A DNA stretch of 64,000 nt from NCBI RefSeq assembly GCF_007971025.1, contig NZ_CP042436.1:4154001-4218000 (forward strand), read 5' to 3'. This document shows, piece by piece, positions 1 through 7,915 of the stretch. This DNA is from Mucilaginibacter ginsenosidivorans. Lineage in GTDB: Bacteria > Bacteroidota > Bacteroidia > Sphingobacteriales > Sphingobacteriaceae. The notes beneath the pieces are model-generated. The model saw only the letters and a list, made by a program, of their open reading frames with translations, was not told the origin of the DNA and did not search any database. Both the position numbers and the translations under genes were made by a program. Each line of letters starts with the position of its first letter. Position 1 is the stretch's first letter.

Positions 1-326
1 GCAAGAAAACGAAGTTCATTTATTCGGGCAATGATAAATTCCCGTTTGATGCACGGGAACAATGGACCGATTCGTGTAACCTGCTGGCTTTGAAAGAAGG
101 CGTGGTTTTAGGGTACGACCGTAACGATAAAACGGTGGACGCATTTAAGAAGAAGGGCTTTGAAGCCATAAAGGTTACCGACCTGCTGCAAAAATTTGAA
201 GCCGGGGAACTTGAACCGAAAGATATGAAGGACACACTGATACTGATGCCATCGGCAGAGTTGTCGAGGGCACGCGGTGGCTTTCATTGTATGAGCATGC
301 CGCTTTTGCGGGATAAGGTATTGTAA
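1..326 (+). CDS. arcA: Arginine deiminase, C-terminal part (5' end outside window)
   Basis: The reading frame is open from the left edge (codons in phase with position 3) and ends with TAA at 324-326. The visible 107 or so residues contain REQWTDS, a GVVLGYDRN segment and, near the end, SRARGGFHCMSMP. This matches the C-terminus of arginine deiminases of the pentein fold, in which the Cys after GG.H is the nucleophile that converts arginine to citrulline and ammonia. The start lies outside the window, so the full length is unknown. The next gene is another pentein enzyme and the one after it is arginine decarboxylase, which supports a role in arginine turnover. A less specific guanidine-group hydrolase is the alternative. 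Confidence 0.85.
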   Translation, partial: KKTKFIYSGNDKFPFDAREQWTDSCNLLALKEGVVLGYDRNDKTVDAFKKKGFEAIKVTDLLQKFEAGELEPKDMKDTLILMPSAELSRARGGFHCMSMPLLRDKVL

Positions 327-333
327 GCAAATA

Positions 334-377
334 GTTTATGGTCGATGGTTCATAGTGAAACACCATCGGCCATGAAC
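334..377 (+). repeat. Inverted-repeat hairpin of a dispersed-looking repeat
   Basis: A 16-bp stem (334-349 with 362-377, two G-U pairs) encloses a 12-base loop between the deiminase stop codon and the start of the next gene. The sequence is built from variants of a short word of the type ATGGTTCATAG / GTTGATAG. Similar words recur at 44185-44205. It could act as a transcript hairpin, but it has no clear U tract. Confidence 0.55.
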
Positions 378-392
378 CATTATCTATCAACT

Positions 393-1316
393 ATGAACAT
401 CAAACAAACCACTTCGACCATATTGATGATCCGCCCGGTAAATTTTGGGTTTAACGAACAGACCGCGGGCAGTAATGCTTTTCAGAACAGGAATGCAGAG
501 CAAGAGCAGGTACAGGCCAGGGCGCTTAAAGAATTTGACAACATAGTAAGCGTACTATGCGAAAATGGCGTGGATGTGATCGTGGTTGACGATACCAGCG
601 AGCCGCATACGCCGGATTCAATTTTCCCTAATAACTGGGTATCGTTCCATGGCGATGGAAACGTGTTCCTATACCCGATGATGGCCGAGAACCGCCGGCT
701 GGAGCGCCGCGAGGATATTATTATGCGCCTTGAGGACAGGTTCAACGTAAAGCATGTGGTCGACCTGAGCCGTTTTGAGCACGAACATAAATTTCTGGAG
801 GGCACCGGCAGCATGGTGCTCGACCGCGAAAATAAGATAGCCTATGCCTGCCTTTCGCCACGGACAGACAAAGAAGTGTTGGATGTATTTTGTAAAGAAA
901 GCGGGTTCAAACCGGTTCTTTTTCATGCCGTCGACGAAAACGCCATGGATATTTATCATACCAATGTGCTGATGTGTGTCGGCTCAGGCTTCGTTGTTAT
1001 ATGCCTGGAAAGTATAAAGGACAACGGGGAAAAAGAACAACTTCTCAATTCGTTCAAAAAAACCAAAAAACAGGTGATCGATATCTCATTTGATCAGATG
1101 AACCACTTCGCCGGTAATATGCTCGAGGTTGAAAACAAATTAGGTGAAAGTCTTGTCGTGATGTCGAAAAGCGCCTGGAATTCGCTGAATTACGACCAAA
1201 AAGCCATATTAAGCTCGTTCAGTAAACCTGTTTATGCCGACATAAACACTATCGAAAGCAATGGCGGCGGCAGTGCCCGCTGCATGATGGCAGAGGTGCA
1301 TTTACCCCCAAATTAA
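393..1316 (+). CDS. ctlX: CtlX-type citrulline/guanidine hydrolase (amidinotransferase fold)
   Basis: This 307-residue protein belongs to the amidinotransferase/pentein family. Visible signatures are SIFPNNWVS (about residues 77-84, the substrate-binding NNW seen in dimethylargininase-like enzymes), a central HTNVLMCVG segment with a conserved His, and a C-terminal GGGSARCMMAEV with the probable catalytic Cys297. Proteins of this length and pattern are annotated as CtlX, proposed to act in citrulline use; the exact substrate is not proven by sequence. I chose the ATG at 393 because translation from upstream codons would run through the hairpin repeat and add residues without homology. It lies directly downstream of an arginine deiminase, whose product is citrulline, and upstream of arginine decarboxylase. 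Confidence 0.8.
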   Translation: MNIKQTTSTILMIRPVNFGFNEQTAGSNAFQNRNAEQEQVQARALKEFDNIVSVLCENGVDVIVVDDTSEPHTPDSIFPNNWVSFHGDGNVFLYPMMAENRRLERREDIIMRLEDRFNVKHVVDLSRFEHEHKFLEGTGSMVLDRENKIAYACLSPRTDKEVLDVFCKESGFKPVLFHAVDENAMDIYHTNVLMCVGSGFVVICLESIKDNGEKEQLLNSFKKTKKQVIDISFDQMNHFAGNMLEVENKLGESLVVMSKSAWNSLNYDQKAILSSFSKPVYADINTIESNGGGSARCMMAEVHLPPN

Positions 1317-1458
1317 TGGCATATATTTCACTATCCGTAGTGGCTTTCCGGCAACTTTTATATCCCCACAAACAAATTACATTACAACGATAAAAAATGT
1401 ATCATTGCGTGCCGATATTTTCCATTAAAAAATTACATTTTTGCCAAAATTTTAAAGA

Positions 1459-2847
1459 ATGCAGAGTTACCAGGAATTTCTCGATCTGAGCGTTGGTTTC
1501 CCACAGGAAGGATTCGAGATCATTGATGATGAATTATATTTCAACGATCTCAATTTGATGGAAATGATCGAAACGTACGGTACGCCGCTGCGTTTTACTT
1601 ACCTGCCTATGGTCTCTAAAAAGATACAGCAGGCGAAATTGCTTTTTCAGCAGGCCATAGTCAAAAACAATTACCGGGGCAGCTACAAATATTGCTATTG
1701 TACCAAAAGCTCGCATTTTAAGCATATAGTCGAAGAAGCATTAAAAAACGATATTCACCTCGAAACATCTTCGGCTTTCGATATGCCGATGATAGATGCG
1801 CTGGAAAAAAAAGGTGCGCTGAAAAAGGACATGACCGTGATATGCAACGGTTTTAAAACTTTTCAGTACAAAACCTACATTATCGACATGTTGCATGATG
1901 GTTTCAAAAACATCATCCCGGTATTGGATAATAAAGAGGAGTTCAACATCTACGATGACGAGGTTGAAATGGATACTCCCTGCAACCTGGGGATACGCAT
2001 AGCAGCAGAAGAGCAGCCCGACTCGCAATTTTACACCTCGCGCCTGGGCATACGCCTGGAGGATATTATCGATTTCTATCACAACAAAATAGAGGACAAT
2101 CCTAATTTTAAGGTAAAGCTGCTTCATTTCTTCATCAACTCAGGTATTTCGGATACGCCGTATTACTGGAACGAGCTCGAGAAATATGTGACACTGTACT
2201 GCAAATTCAAAAAGATAAACCCCGACCTGGATACGCTGGATATTGGCGGCGGCATGCCTTTCAAGGATTCGTTGGTTTTTGATTTTGATTATGAATACAT
2301 GATCAACGAGATCGTTAGCCGGATAAAAGAAATATGTGCTGAAAACGATACCGTGGAACCGGACATTATAACCGAGTTCGGTAAATACACCGTTGCTGAA
2401 GCATCAGGTATCTTATACAAAGTATTGGGCCGTAAACAGCAAAACGACCGTGAACGCTGGTTGATGCTGGACGGATCGTTTATTACTAACCTGCCTGATG
2501 TATGGGCCCTGAACCAGAAATATATTTTATTGCCGGTGAATAACTGGGATTCGGAATATGAACGTGTGAACCTGGGCGGTATCACCTGCGACGGGCAGGA
2601 TTACTATAACCAGGAAGCGCACATGAACAGTGTGTTTATGCCGAAAACGCGCAAAGTGCAATACCTGGGTTTTTTCAACACCGGGGCTTACCAGGAGGTA
2701 CTTAGCGGGTATGGCGGTATTCATCATTGCCTGTTGCCATCGCCCAAGCACGTACTCATCCGCCGCAACCGCGACGAGACCTTTAATTTCGAAGTGTTCG
2801 GCGAAGAACAGAACAGTAAACAAGTATTGAAAATACTGGGCTATTAA
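1459..2847 (+). CDS. speA: Arginine decarboxylase, fold-III PLP type
   Basis: This 462-residue protein fits the short Bacteroidota biosynthetic arginine decarboxylases, which convert arginine to agmatine for polyamine synthesis. The N-terminal alanine-racemase-like barrel includes YKYCYCTKSS, in which Lys83 is the likely PLP lysine, and later LDIGGGMPF for phosphate binding. ITCDGQDYYN near the C-terminus supplies the catalytic Cys377 of the partner active site and the CDxxD substrate motif. It is about 200 residues shorter than E. coli SpeA and lacks that enzyme's inserted domain. It follows the deiminase and CtlX genes after a 142-base gap, so it probably has its own promoter but shares the arginine theme. 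Ornithine or diaminopimelate decarboxylase is less likely given the N-terminal pattern. Confidence 0.88.
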   Translation: MQSYQEFLDLSVGFPQEGFEIIDDELYFNDLNLMEMIETYGTPLRFTYLPMVSKKIQQAKLLFQQAIVKNNYRGSYKYCYCTKSSHFKHIVEEALKNDIHLETSSAFDMPMIDALEKKGALKKDMTVICNGFKTFQYKTYIIDMLHDGFKNIIPVLDNKEEFNIYDDEVEMDTPCNLGIRIAAEEQPDSQFYTSRLGIRLEDIIDFYHNKIEDNPNFKVKLLHFFINSGISDTPYYWNELEKYVTLYCKFKKINPDLDTLDIGGGMPFKDSLVFDFDYEYMINEIVSRIKEICAENDTVEPDIITEFGKYTVAEASGILYKVLGRKQQNDRERWLMLDGSFITNLPDVWALNQKYILLPVNNWDSEYERVNLGGITCDGQDYYNQEAHMNSVFMPKTRKVQYLGFFNTGAYQEVLSGYGGIHHCLLPSPKHVLIRRNRDETFNFEVFGEEQNSKQVLKILGY

Positions 2848-2892
2848 TTAGCTGTGAAATAAACTTATTAAGCCGGCCGGTGTTAAGTGATT

Positions 2893-3594
2893 ATGCTTAT
2901 GCGGTCGGCTTTTATAGTATTACTGAATTTCGGTCTGCTTGCCTTGCCGCAGCATGACAGCGTTTACACGCATAAAACACCGTCGGACGGCGGGACCGGC
3001 AAAGTTTACTTCGGCCGCGAGATTGCAAATATTATGGATTTTAAGGGTTCCGCCTGGCTGGAAAGGAACTCGCGGCAAAAGGAGGAAAATTCAGATCTGA
3101 CCATAGAAAAGTTGCCGATCGGCAAAAACAGCGTAGTGGCTGATATTGGCGCAGGCACAGGCTATTATACCTTTAAGATAGCTTCAAAAGTACCGCAGGG
3201 GCGGGTGTATGCCGTCGAGATACAGGACAATGCCGTTACCTACCTGAAAAACAAAGCTGGCCAGCTTGATGGAAAAAATGTGACCGTCATTAAAGGCAAA
3301 GAGCAATCGCCCGGATTACCGGAAAACGCCATCGACCTTGTCATCATGGTTGATGTTTACCACGAGTTGATGTACCCCCACGAAATGCTGCAAAGCATCC
3401 GCAAAGCTTTAAAGCCAAACGGCAGATTATTACTGATTGAATACCGGGCCGAGGACCCGAAAGTTGAGATCAGGGCGCTTCACAAAATGACAGTAGGTCA
3501 GGCTCTGAAAGAGCTCAAAGCTAACGGTTTCCAGTTGGCTGGGGACGGGGAATTTCTGCCGATCCAGCATTTTCTGTTGTTTAAAAAAAGTTAG
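2893..3594 (+). CDS. Exported class I SAM-dependent methyltransferase
   Basis: The protein (about 233 residues) has a hydrophobic N-terminus typical of a signal peptide (residues 3-17), then REIANIMDFKGSAWLERNSR, a motif common in a Bacteroidota methyltransferase group. The Rossmann glycine loop VADIGAGTGYYTF binds S-adenosylmethionine, an acidic YAVEIQDNA ends strand 2, and a late VDVYHELMYP segment follows. The target molecule is unknown. GTG at 2887, ATG at 2893 and ATG at 2899 are in frame; I took the first ATG. The signal-like N-terminus is odd for a SAM-dependent enzyme, since SAM is cytoplasmic, so the segment might instead be an inner-membrane anchor. Confidence 0.75.
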   Translation: MLMRSAFIVLLNFGLLALPQHDSVYTHKTPSDGGTGKVYFGREIANIMDFKGSAWLERNSRQKEENSDLTIEKLPIGKNSVVADIGAGTGYYTFKIASKVPQGRVYAVEIQDNAVTYLKNKAGQLDGKNVTVIKGKEQSPGLPENAIDLVIMVDVYHELMYPHEMLQSIRKALKPNGRLLLIEYRAEDPKVEIRALHKMTVGQALKELKANGFQLAGDGEFLPIQHFLLFKKS

Positions 3595-3619
3595 CCGGAT
3601 GTCATATTTCTCTTATCGG

Positions 3620-3649
3620 TTTGGTTATGCGCCGGGGAAATTATTTTTG
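3620..3649 (+). promoter_or_regulatory. Bacteroidota-type promoter of the DinB-like gene
   Basis: TTTG at 3620-3623 and TATTTTTG (matching TAnnTTTG) at 3642-3649 are separated by 18 bases, as expected for the -33/-7 promoter elements of this phylum. The predicted transcript would start close to 3655, shortly before the ATG at 3673. Confidence 0.6.
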
Positions 3650-3672
3650 CGTGTAATCAATAGCCGACGATT

Positions 3673-4200
3673 ATGAAAAATGCTCAAACTTATCTTGAAA
3701 GCGCCCTGCATCAATTCAAATATTACAGATCGGTTGCTGAAAAAACATTTGCGCAGTTAACAGATGAGCAACTTTTCTGGCAATATAATGCCGAAAGCAA
3801 CAGCGTAGCCATGATCGTACAGCACATCAGCGGGAATATGCTTTCGCGCTGGACGGATTTCCTGACATCCGACGGCGAAAAAGAATGGCGCAACAGGGAA
3901 GCTGAATTTGATACGGTTATCAAAAATCGTGACGAAATGATAGCTGAATGGGATAAAGGCTGGCAGTGTTTGTTTGATGCGATCAACCCGTTAACAGACG
4001 ATGATTTGAATAAGATCGTACTTATTCGTGCCGAAACACATTCCGTGGCCGAAGCTATAAACCGTCAACTGGCGCATTATCCTTACCATATCGGGCAGAT
4101 CGTTTTTATCGGGAAGATGCTGGCGGGCGATCAGTGGAAATCAATGACCATACCGCGGGGAAAATCGCAGGCATTTAACGATAAAATGTTTGGCCGCTAA
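3673..4200 (+). CDS. DinB/DUF1572-family putative metal-dependent protein
   Basis: This 175-residue all-helical protein has the three-histidine pattern of the DinB/YfiT superfamily: His51 in MIVQHISGNM and the pair His135/His139 in LAHYPYHIGQ, which together usually bind a divalent metal. The length matches the DUF1572 subgroup. Family members include thiol-dependent transferases, but most are uncharacterised, so no reaction can be named. The gene has its own well-formed promoter and is monocistronic. Its stop codon overlaps the stop codon of the opposite-strand pseudouridine synthase at 4197-4200. Confidence 0.8.
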   Translation: MKNAQTYLESALHQFKYYRSVAEKTFAQLTDEQLFWQYNAESNSVAMIVQHISGNMLSRWTDFLTSDGEKEWRNREAEFDTVIKNRDEMIAEWDKGWQCLFDAINPLTDDDLNKIVLIRAETHSVAEAINRQLAHYPYHIGQIVFIGKMLAGDQWKSMTIPRGKSQAFNDKMFGR

Positions 4201-4916
4201 GCGTCAAACTTCTCCAGCAATTTTAACAAAGTCTCGAAATCTTTCGGGTACGGCGCATGAATGGTGATATCCTTGCCTTTCATCAGCTTAAACGTTACCT
4301 CGTAAGCGTGCAGGGCAAAGCGTTTCATAATAGGTTGCTCCTCCTGGTCTTTCCCTAAATGATATTTGCGCTTGATCTCCGACAGGAAAACAGGCTTACC
4401 CTTGTACATCTCGTCGCCGGCGATGGACGCGCGCTGTGTAGCCAAGTGAATGCGTATCTGGTGCATACGCCCGGTTACCGGGCGGCATTCCACCAAAGTA
4501 TAATGCTTAAAATATTTTAGCGACTGGAACCAGGTTTCGGCCAGTTTGCCATCCTGCCGGCTGATGGACACATTGCCTTTACCTGTATTCAAAATCGGCA
4601 GATCGACTTTCAGGTCTTCAAATACATGCGTCCCCTCGATAATGGCATGGTAAACTTTTTTAACCTTCCGCTTTTCAAACTGCATCGATACGCTGCGGTA
4701 AGCCTCGGCGTTCTTTGCAATTATTAGCGCGCCAGATGTCTCTTTGTCCAGCCGGTGGCATATCTGCGCATCATCCCAATAGGCTTTGGCCAAGCGCAGC
4801 AAATTAACTTCACCGCCTTCCCTTTCGTCCAGCGAACTAAGGAAAGGCGGTTTATTTACCACAATCACGTCATCATCTTCAAACAGTACCAGGTCGGCAA
4901 ATTTCGGAAACTTCAT
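4197..4916 (-). CDS. RluA-family pseudouridine synthase
   Basis: A 239-residue protein that isomerises uridine to pseudouridine in rRNA or tRNA. ICHRLDKETSGALI carries the catalytic Asp (residue 57 from the chosen start). The conserved VIVVNKP motif lies near residues 18-24 and GRMHQIRIHLA forms the later RNA-binding core. There is no N-terminal S4 domain, so it resembles the short RluA/TruC class rather than RluC or RluD. The ATG at 4916 is used; the upstream TTG at 4925 is in frame but adds only three residues. It converges on and overlaps the DinB-like gene by four bases at the stop codons. The modified position cannot be assigned. Confidence 0.88.
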   Translation of the reverse strand: MKFPKFADLVLFEDDDVIVVNKPPFLSSLDEREGGEVNLLRLAKAYWDDAQICHRLDKETSGALIIAKNAEAYRSVSMQFEKRKVKKVYHAIIEGTHVFEDLKVDLPILNTGKGNVSISRQDGKLAETWFQSLKYFKHYTLVECRPVTGRMHQIRIHLATQRASIAGDEMYKGKPVFLSEIKRKYHLGKDQEEQPIMKRFALHAYEVTFKLMKGKDITIHAPYPKDFETLLKLLEKFDA

Positions 4917-4957
4917 AGCCGGCAAAGATACGGTTTATCCAATAAACGTTCGGGGCG

Positions 4958-5974
4958 TTATTGAAAAGGGATAGTGGTTATTGTCGGATCCCATGTCGGG
5001 TCGACCGTGACCTGGAATCCACCAGTATTAACTGTACCATTGCCACCAAATAATTTCCCTGATAAAATAGTTTTATGATTAGCCTGTAAAGGAACGTCAC
5101 TTATTGTAAAATTCGCAACCGTTTGGCCATAGTATCCTCCGGGAGCCACACCGGGCAATGGCATTCTGTCTGTAGCTATTACTCTTACCTGGTGTGGCCG
5201 GCCGGCATTCACAAGCATAATGGCAAGTTTTCTATTTTTTTGCCCCGCCGTAAGAGGCGTATCGACAGACGAACTTACATACAGGTCGCCGTCAACCCCA
5301 ACAGGTGCGGCTGTATTAAAAGAAAATGATGCCCGTGTGTTTAAACCGTTCGCGTCGGAGACATACATGATGAGGTACTTTACATTAGCGGGTATTGCGT
5401 CTTCGATATTCAAAACGATCTGGCCAGTTATCCTTTTCAGATTAATATTCTGACTTATACCGGTATTGTCAATAGTTAAGCTGACTTTTTGGAAGAACGT
5501 ATCCCTAAAGCCAAAGTCAAATTGTGCCCCATTAGGACGCGAATTACTATAACTTGCAAAGTCACTGCTTAATGTTGGTGACGATGACGAGTCATAATTC
5601 AAACCGGTTTGTCCTGCTACGAAAACAAACGTATAATTGCCCGCTGGTAAATTATAATTCACCTTGCCAAAAGCTGTATCAGTAGCCAATTGCTTAGTCA
5701 AAAACAGCCTTGAACCGTCTGACTGGTATACGCCGACGTATAACACTGTAGCATTTGCCCCTATCGTCGTATCAGAAACAGCAGTAGTTGCTAAGCTATT
5801 GGTCGACAGTTTGCCTGTTTTGTTTGTCACATTAAAAGCTCCTGTCAATTTATTATAACTTAGGTTGAACGATACATTAACAAGCTTTCCACTGTTCGTC
5901 TTGTTAACGGCTTCTTTTTTACACGAAGACAGCCCAATTAATATGGCCAATGCACTATATATATATTTTTTCAT
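4958..5974 (-). CDS. Surface lipoprotein, paralogue 1 of a tandem pair (fimbrillin-accessory-like)
   Basis: The 338-residue protein begins MKKYIYSALAILIGLSSC, a lipoprotein signal with Cys18, followed by Lys-Lys. The rest is beta-rich with many Ser/Thr/Asn residues. DTFFQKVSLTIDN, NLKRITGQIVLN and KTILSGKLFGG are shared in position with the upstream gene, and both proteins end in a VDPTW/VDPNW segment. This layout resembles FimB/Mfa2-like fimbrial accessory or anchor lipoproteins, but I call that a structural guess. The ATG at 5974 is chosen because it starts the signal peptide. Only 25 bases separate it from the upstream paralogue, so the two are probably co-transcribed. Confidence 0.72.
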   Translation of the reverse strand: MKKYIYSALAILIGLSSCKKEAVNKTNSGKLVNVSFNLSYNKLTGAFNVTNKTGKLSTNSLATTAVSDTTIGANATVLYVGVYQSDGSRLFLTKQLATDTAFGKVNYNLPAGNYTFVFVAGQTGLNYDSSSSPTLSSDFASYSNSRPNGAQFDFGFRDTFFQKVSLTIDNTGISQNINLKRITGQIVLNIEDAIPANVKYLIMYVSDANGLNTRASFSFNTAAPVGVDGDLYVSSSVDTPLTAGQKNRKLAIMLVNAGRPHQVRVIATDRMPLPGVAPGGYYGQTVANFTISDVPLQANHKTILSGKLFGGNGTVNTGGFQVTVDPTWDPTITTIPFQ

Positions 5975-5999
5975 CTTTCTGGTTTTTAAAGTTTGACAA

Positions 6000-6965
6000 T
6001 TAATAATGCACGGTGGAAGGTGTACTCCAGTTAGGGTCCACCGATATGCTAAACCCATTGTTATTATTGTTAACCGTGTTTGAAAAATTACCTGAAAGTA
6101 TGGTACGTTGATTAACCGTGCAGGTAACGTTCGATACAGCATGTGTGGCTATAACATGGTTAGCGTTGTCATAGGCGGTGAGGGAAACGCTAAAAGGCGT
6201 AGTCGTATTTAGAACTATTTGCGAAAATTTATAATTAGATGTTCCTTTTACTGAATCAGGAATAACAAAATGAGTGGTGATAGTATCAGCCAATTGCGGA
6301 CTCGCGGTTGCAAAACCATATTCAAAATCCTCTTTGTTAAGGAACATATCAACCCTGGCTGCATTTGTGGGAATAACATCATTAAAATCTACTTCGAGTT
6401 TACCTACTATCCTATGCAGGGTTACATTTTGGCTAACAGCGCCATTATTAACTGTCAGTTGAAATTTATCAAAAAAAGTATCCGACCACAATCCGTCCCA
6501 AACTCGAACTGAAACCGGAGTTCCACCATTATCCCTGGTATCATAAAACAATTTTGCATTGGTTAACGAAAGTGTTGCATTACCGTATGTCGCCGGGAGC
6601 TCGAGGAAATTTTGTCCTGCATCAACTACTACGGTGTAGGTACCGTTAGCGAGGGAGTCTACAATAATACCATAATTAGCAACCCCTGCCAGTTGTCTAA
6701 ATTCGCGTATCATGCTGCCGCCCGAGTTAAAAATCGTCAGATGCAGCACAGTAGTGTAAGCAGCAACATTAGCTGTTGCCGAATCGACTTTGAGACTGTT
6801 AACCTGCTGCTTGCCGCTCACGCTTGAAATTGTCTGCGTAAAGTCTTTCATGTTAAACGTAACCGGGTACTTTTTCTGAGCAGTGGTACCTGGTGAGGTG
6901 TGGTCCTTCTTACATCCAAAAAGGAACACAGCCGCCATAGCGGATAATAGTAGGGTTTTTTTCAT
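6000..6965 (-). CDS. Surface lipoprotein, paralogue 2 of a tandem pair (fimbrillin-accessory-like)
   Basis: A 321-residue lipoprotein with signal MKKTLLLSAMAAVFLFGC (Cys18), then Lys-Lys-Asp. It shares with its downstream neighbour a DTFFDKFQLTVNN segment, a VTLHRIVGKLEVDF segment, RTILSGNF and a terminal VDPNW, all in the same order. The two are clearly diverged duplicates. The middle has GTYTVVVDAGQN-like text, matched by GNYTFVFVAGQT in the other copy, suggesting a first beta-sandwich of carboxypeptidase-regulatory or fimbrial type. It is the first gene of the pair; a 432-base region lies upstream. The function is not known. A structure prediction compared with FimB/Mfa2 would be the natural test. 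Confidence 0.72.
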   Translation of the reverse strand: MKKTLLLSAMAAVFLFGCKKDHTSPGTTAQKKYPVTFNMKDFTQTISSVSGKQQVNSLKVDSATANVAAYTTVLHLTIFNSGGSMIREFRQLAGVANYGIIVDSLANGTYTVVVDAGQNFLELPATYGNATLSLTNAKLFYDTRDNGGTPVSVRVWDGLWSDTFFDKFQLTVNNGAVSQNVTLHRIVGKLEVDFNDVIPTNAARVDMFLNKEDFEYGFATASPQLADTITTHFVIPDSVKGTSNYKFSQIVLNTTTPFSVSLTAYDNANHVIATHAVSNVTCTVNQRTILSGNFSNTVNNNNNGFSISVDPNWSTPSTVHY

Positions 6966-7397
6966 AGAATCAATTATTAGTAAATTACAGTAACGACGAT
7001 TTACAGTAGCAACAACGGTAATCCATTATTGTTACAGTTTAGCTTTTTTAATAATTCCATCAACAGAATAAGCGCAAGAGCCGGGAACGATAAGGGGATA
7101 CTCCTGCTTGTTTAGTTTTCACAATTTTCATACCCATACACTGCACGTAACTCATATGTTACAATCGGGTGCAGCTTTTAGCTTTGATGCATAACAAAAT
7201 AATTATCAACATACTGCATAGCTTATCTCTATTGAATTTCCAATCGGAAAGTATGTGGAATTGTGAGCAAAACGAACCACAAAAATTATTGAGGGTATGT
7301 TAAGACTATGATCCGGGACAATTGGCGATCACAAAACAATAATGCCGGTACCTGAGTTATAGTGGTTGTAAAACAACTAATATCTAACTATCAAAAC
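6966..7397. other. Intergenic region between divergent genes, with a nested hairpin
   Basis: No convincing gene is present. It holds the upstream regions of the lipoprotein pair (minus) and the histone-H1-like gene (plus). The clearest structure is at 7141-7174: an outer 6-bp stem CTGCAC/GTGCAG around an inner 5-bp stem GTAAC/GTTAC with a 6-base bulge. I could not identify an 8/8 TAnnTTTG box near either start. Confidence 0.5.
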
Positions 7398-7883
7398 ATG
7401 AATACAGACTCAACTAAACCTGAAGAAAAGGGATTTTTCGAGAAGGTAAAAGAAACGATCGAGCACCTTTGGGATGGTACCAAGGAAACAGCCGAAGAAG
7501 TAAAAGAGAAAGCAGCCGATACAATAGACGATATAAAAGCTAAGGTTTCATCAGAAAAAAAGGTAGTTGCGAAAAAAGCAGCTACGGCTAAAAAAAGTGT
7601 AACGGCAAAAGCAGCAAAAACAGCGGCAACCGTAAAAGCGCAAGCTAACACTAAAATAAAGGTCATTAAAGCCAAAGCCGCATCTGCCGAATCAAAAGCT
7701 AAAAATTCGGTAGCCGATGCAAAAACCAAAGCTGATGCTGCTGTTAAGGAAGAGAAGGCAAAGGCTAAGAAATCAGCGGCGGCTGTAAAAGCTAAAGCCA
7801 ATAATAAGATTAAAGCTGTTGAGGCAAAAGCTAAATCATCATCACCAAAAACTACAGCTAAAAAGTCGGCCACAGCCAAATAA
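7398..7883 (+). CDS. Histone H1-like, Lys/Ala-rich protein
   Basis: The 161-residue protein has two parts. Residues 1 to about 50 form an acidic-basic amphipathic helix (KGFFEKVKETIEHLWDG, then KETAEEVKEKA) like LEA/YtxH-type stress proteins. The rest is almost only Lys and Ala with Val, Ser and Thr in AKKS/KAKA repeats, like the tail of eukaryotic histone H1 and of bacterial Hc1-type proteins. Such tails bind and condense DNA. The start ATG at 7398 follows an in-frame upstream region without protein character. It is monocistronic and is followed by a strong terminator. Its role is probably nucleoid or stress related; this is inference from composition only. Confidence 0.75.
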   Translation: MNTDSTKPEEKGFFEKVKETIEHLWDGTKETAEEVKEKAADTIDDIKAKVSSEKKVVAKKAATAKKSVTAKAAKTAATVKAQANTKIKVIKAKAASAESKAKNSVADAKTKADAAVKEEKAKAKKSAAAVKAKANNKIKAVEAKAKSSSPKTTAKKSATAK

Positions 7884-7887
7884 CAAC

Positions 7888-7912
7888 AAAGGCCCCGAAA
7901 ACCGGGGCCTTT
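7888..7912. terminator. Rho-independent terminator, shared by convergent genes
   Basis: A 10-bp perfect stem (AAAGGCCCCG paired with CGGGGCCTTT) with a 5-base loop. It lies five bases after the H1-like stop codon and three bases beyond the stop of the convergent response regulator, so it may serve both. Confidence 0.85.
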
Positions 7913-7915
7913 GCT

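Noticed and set aside
345..392. Extension of the CtlX protein to an upstream in-frame start at 345
   Set aside because: It would translate part of the structured repeat and adds residues without family similarity; the ATG at 393 gives a normal start.
1434..1443. TACATTTTTG as promoter of speA
   Set aside because: The spacing inside the box is wrong and no -33 TTTG is at the right distance, so it was not listed.
7391..7879. Long minus-strand open frame opposite the H1-like gene
   Set aside because: It is the complement of a low-complexity Lys/Ala gene and reads as Ala/Phe/Leu-rich sequence with no family features.
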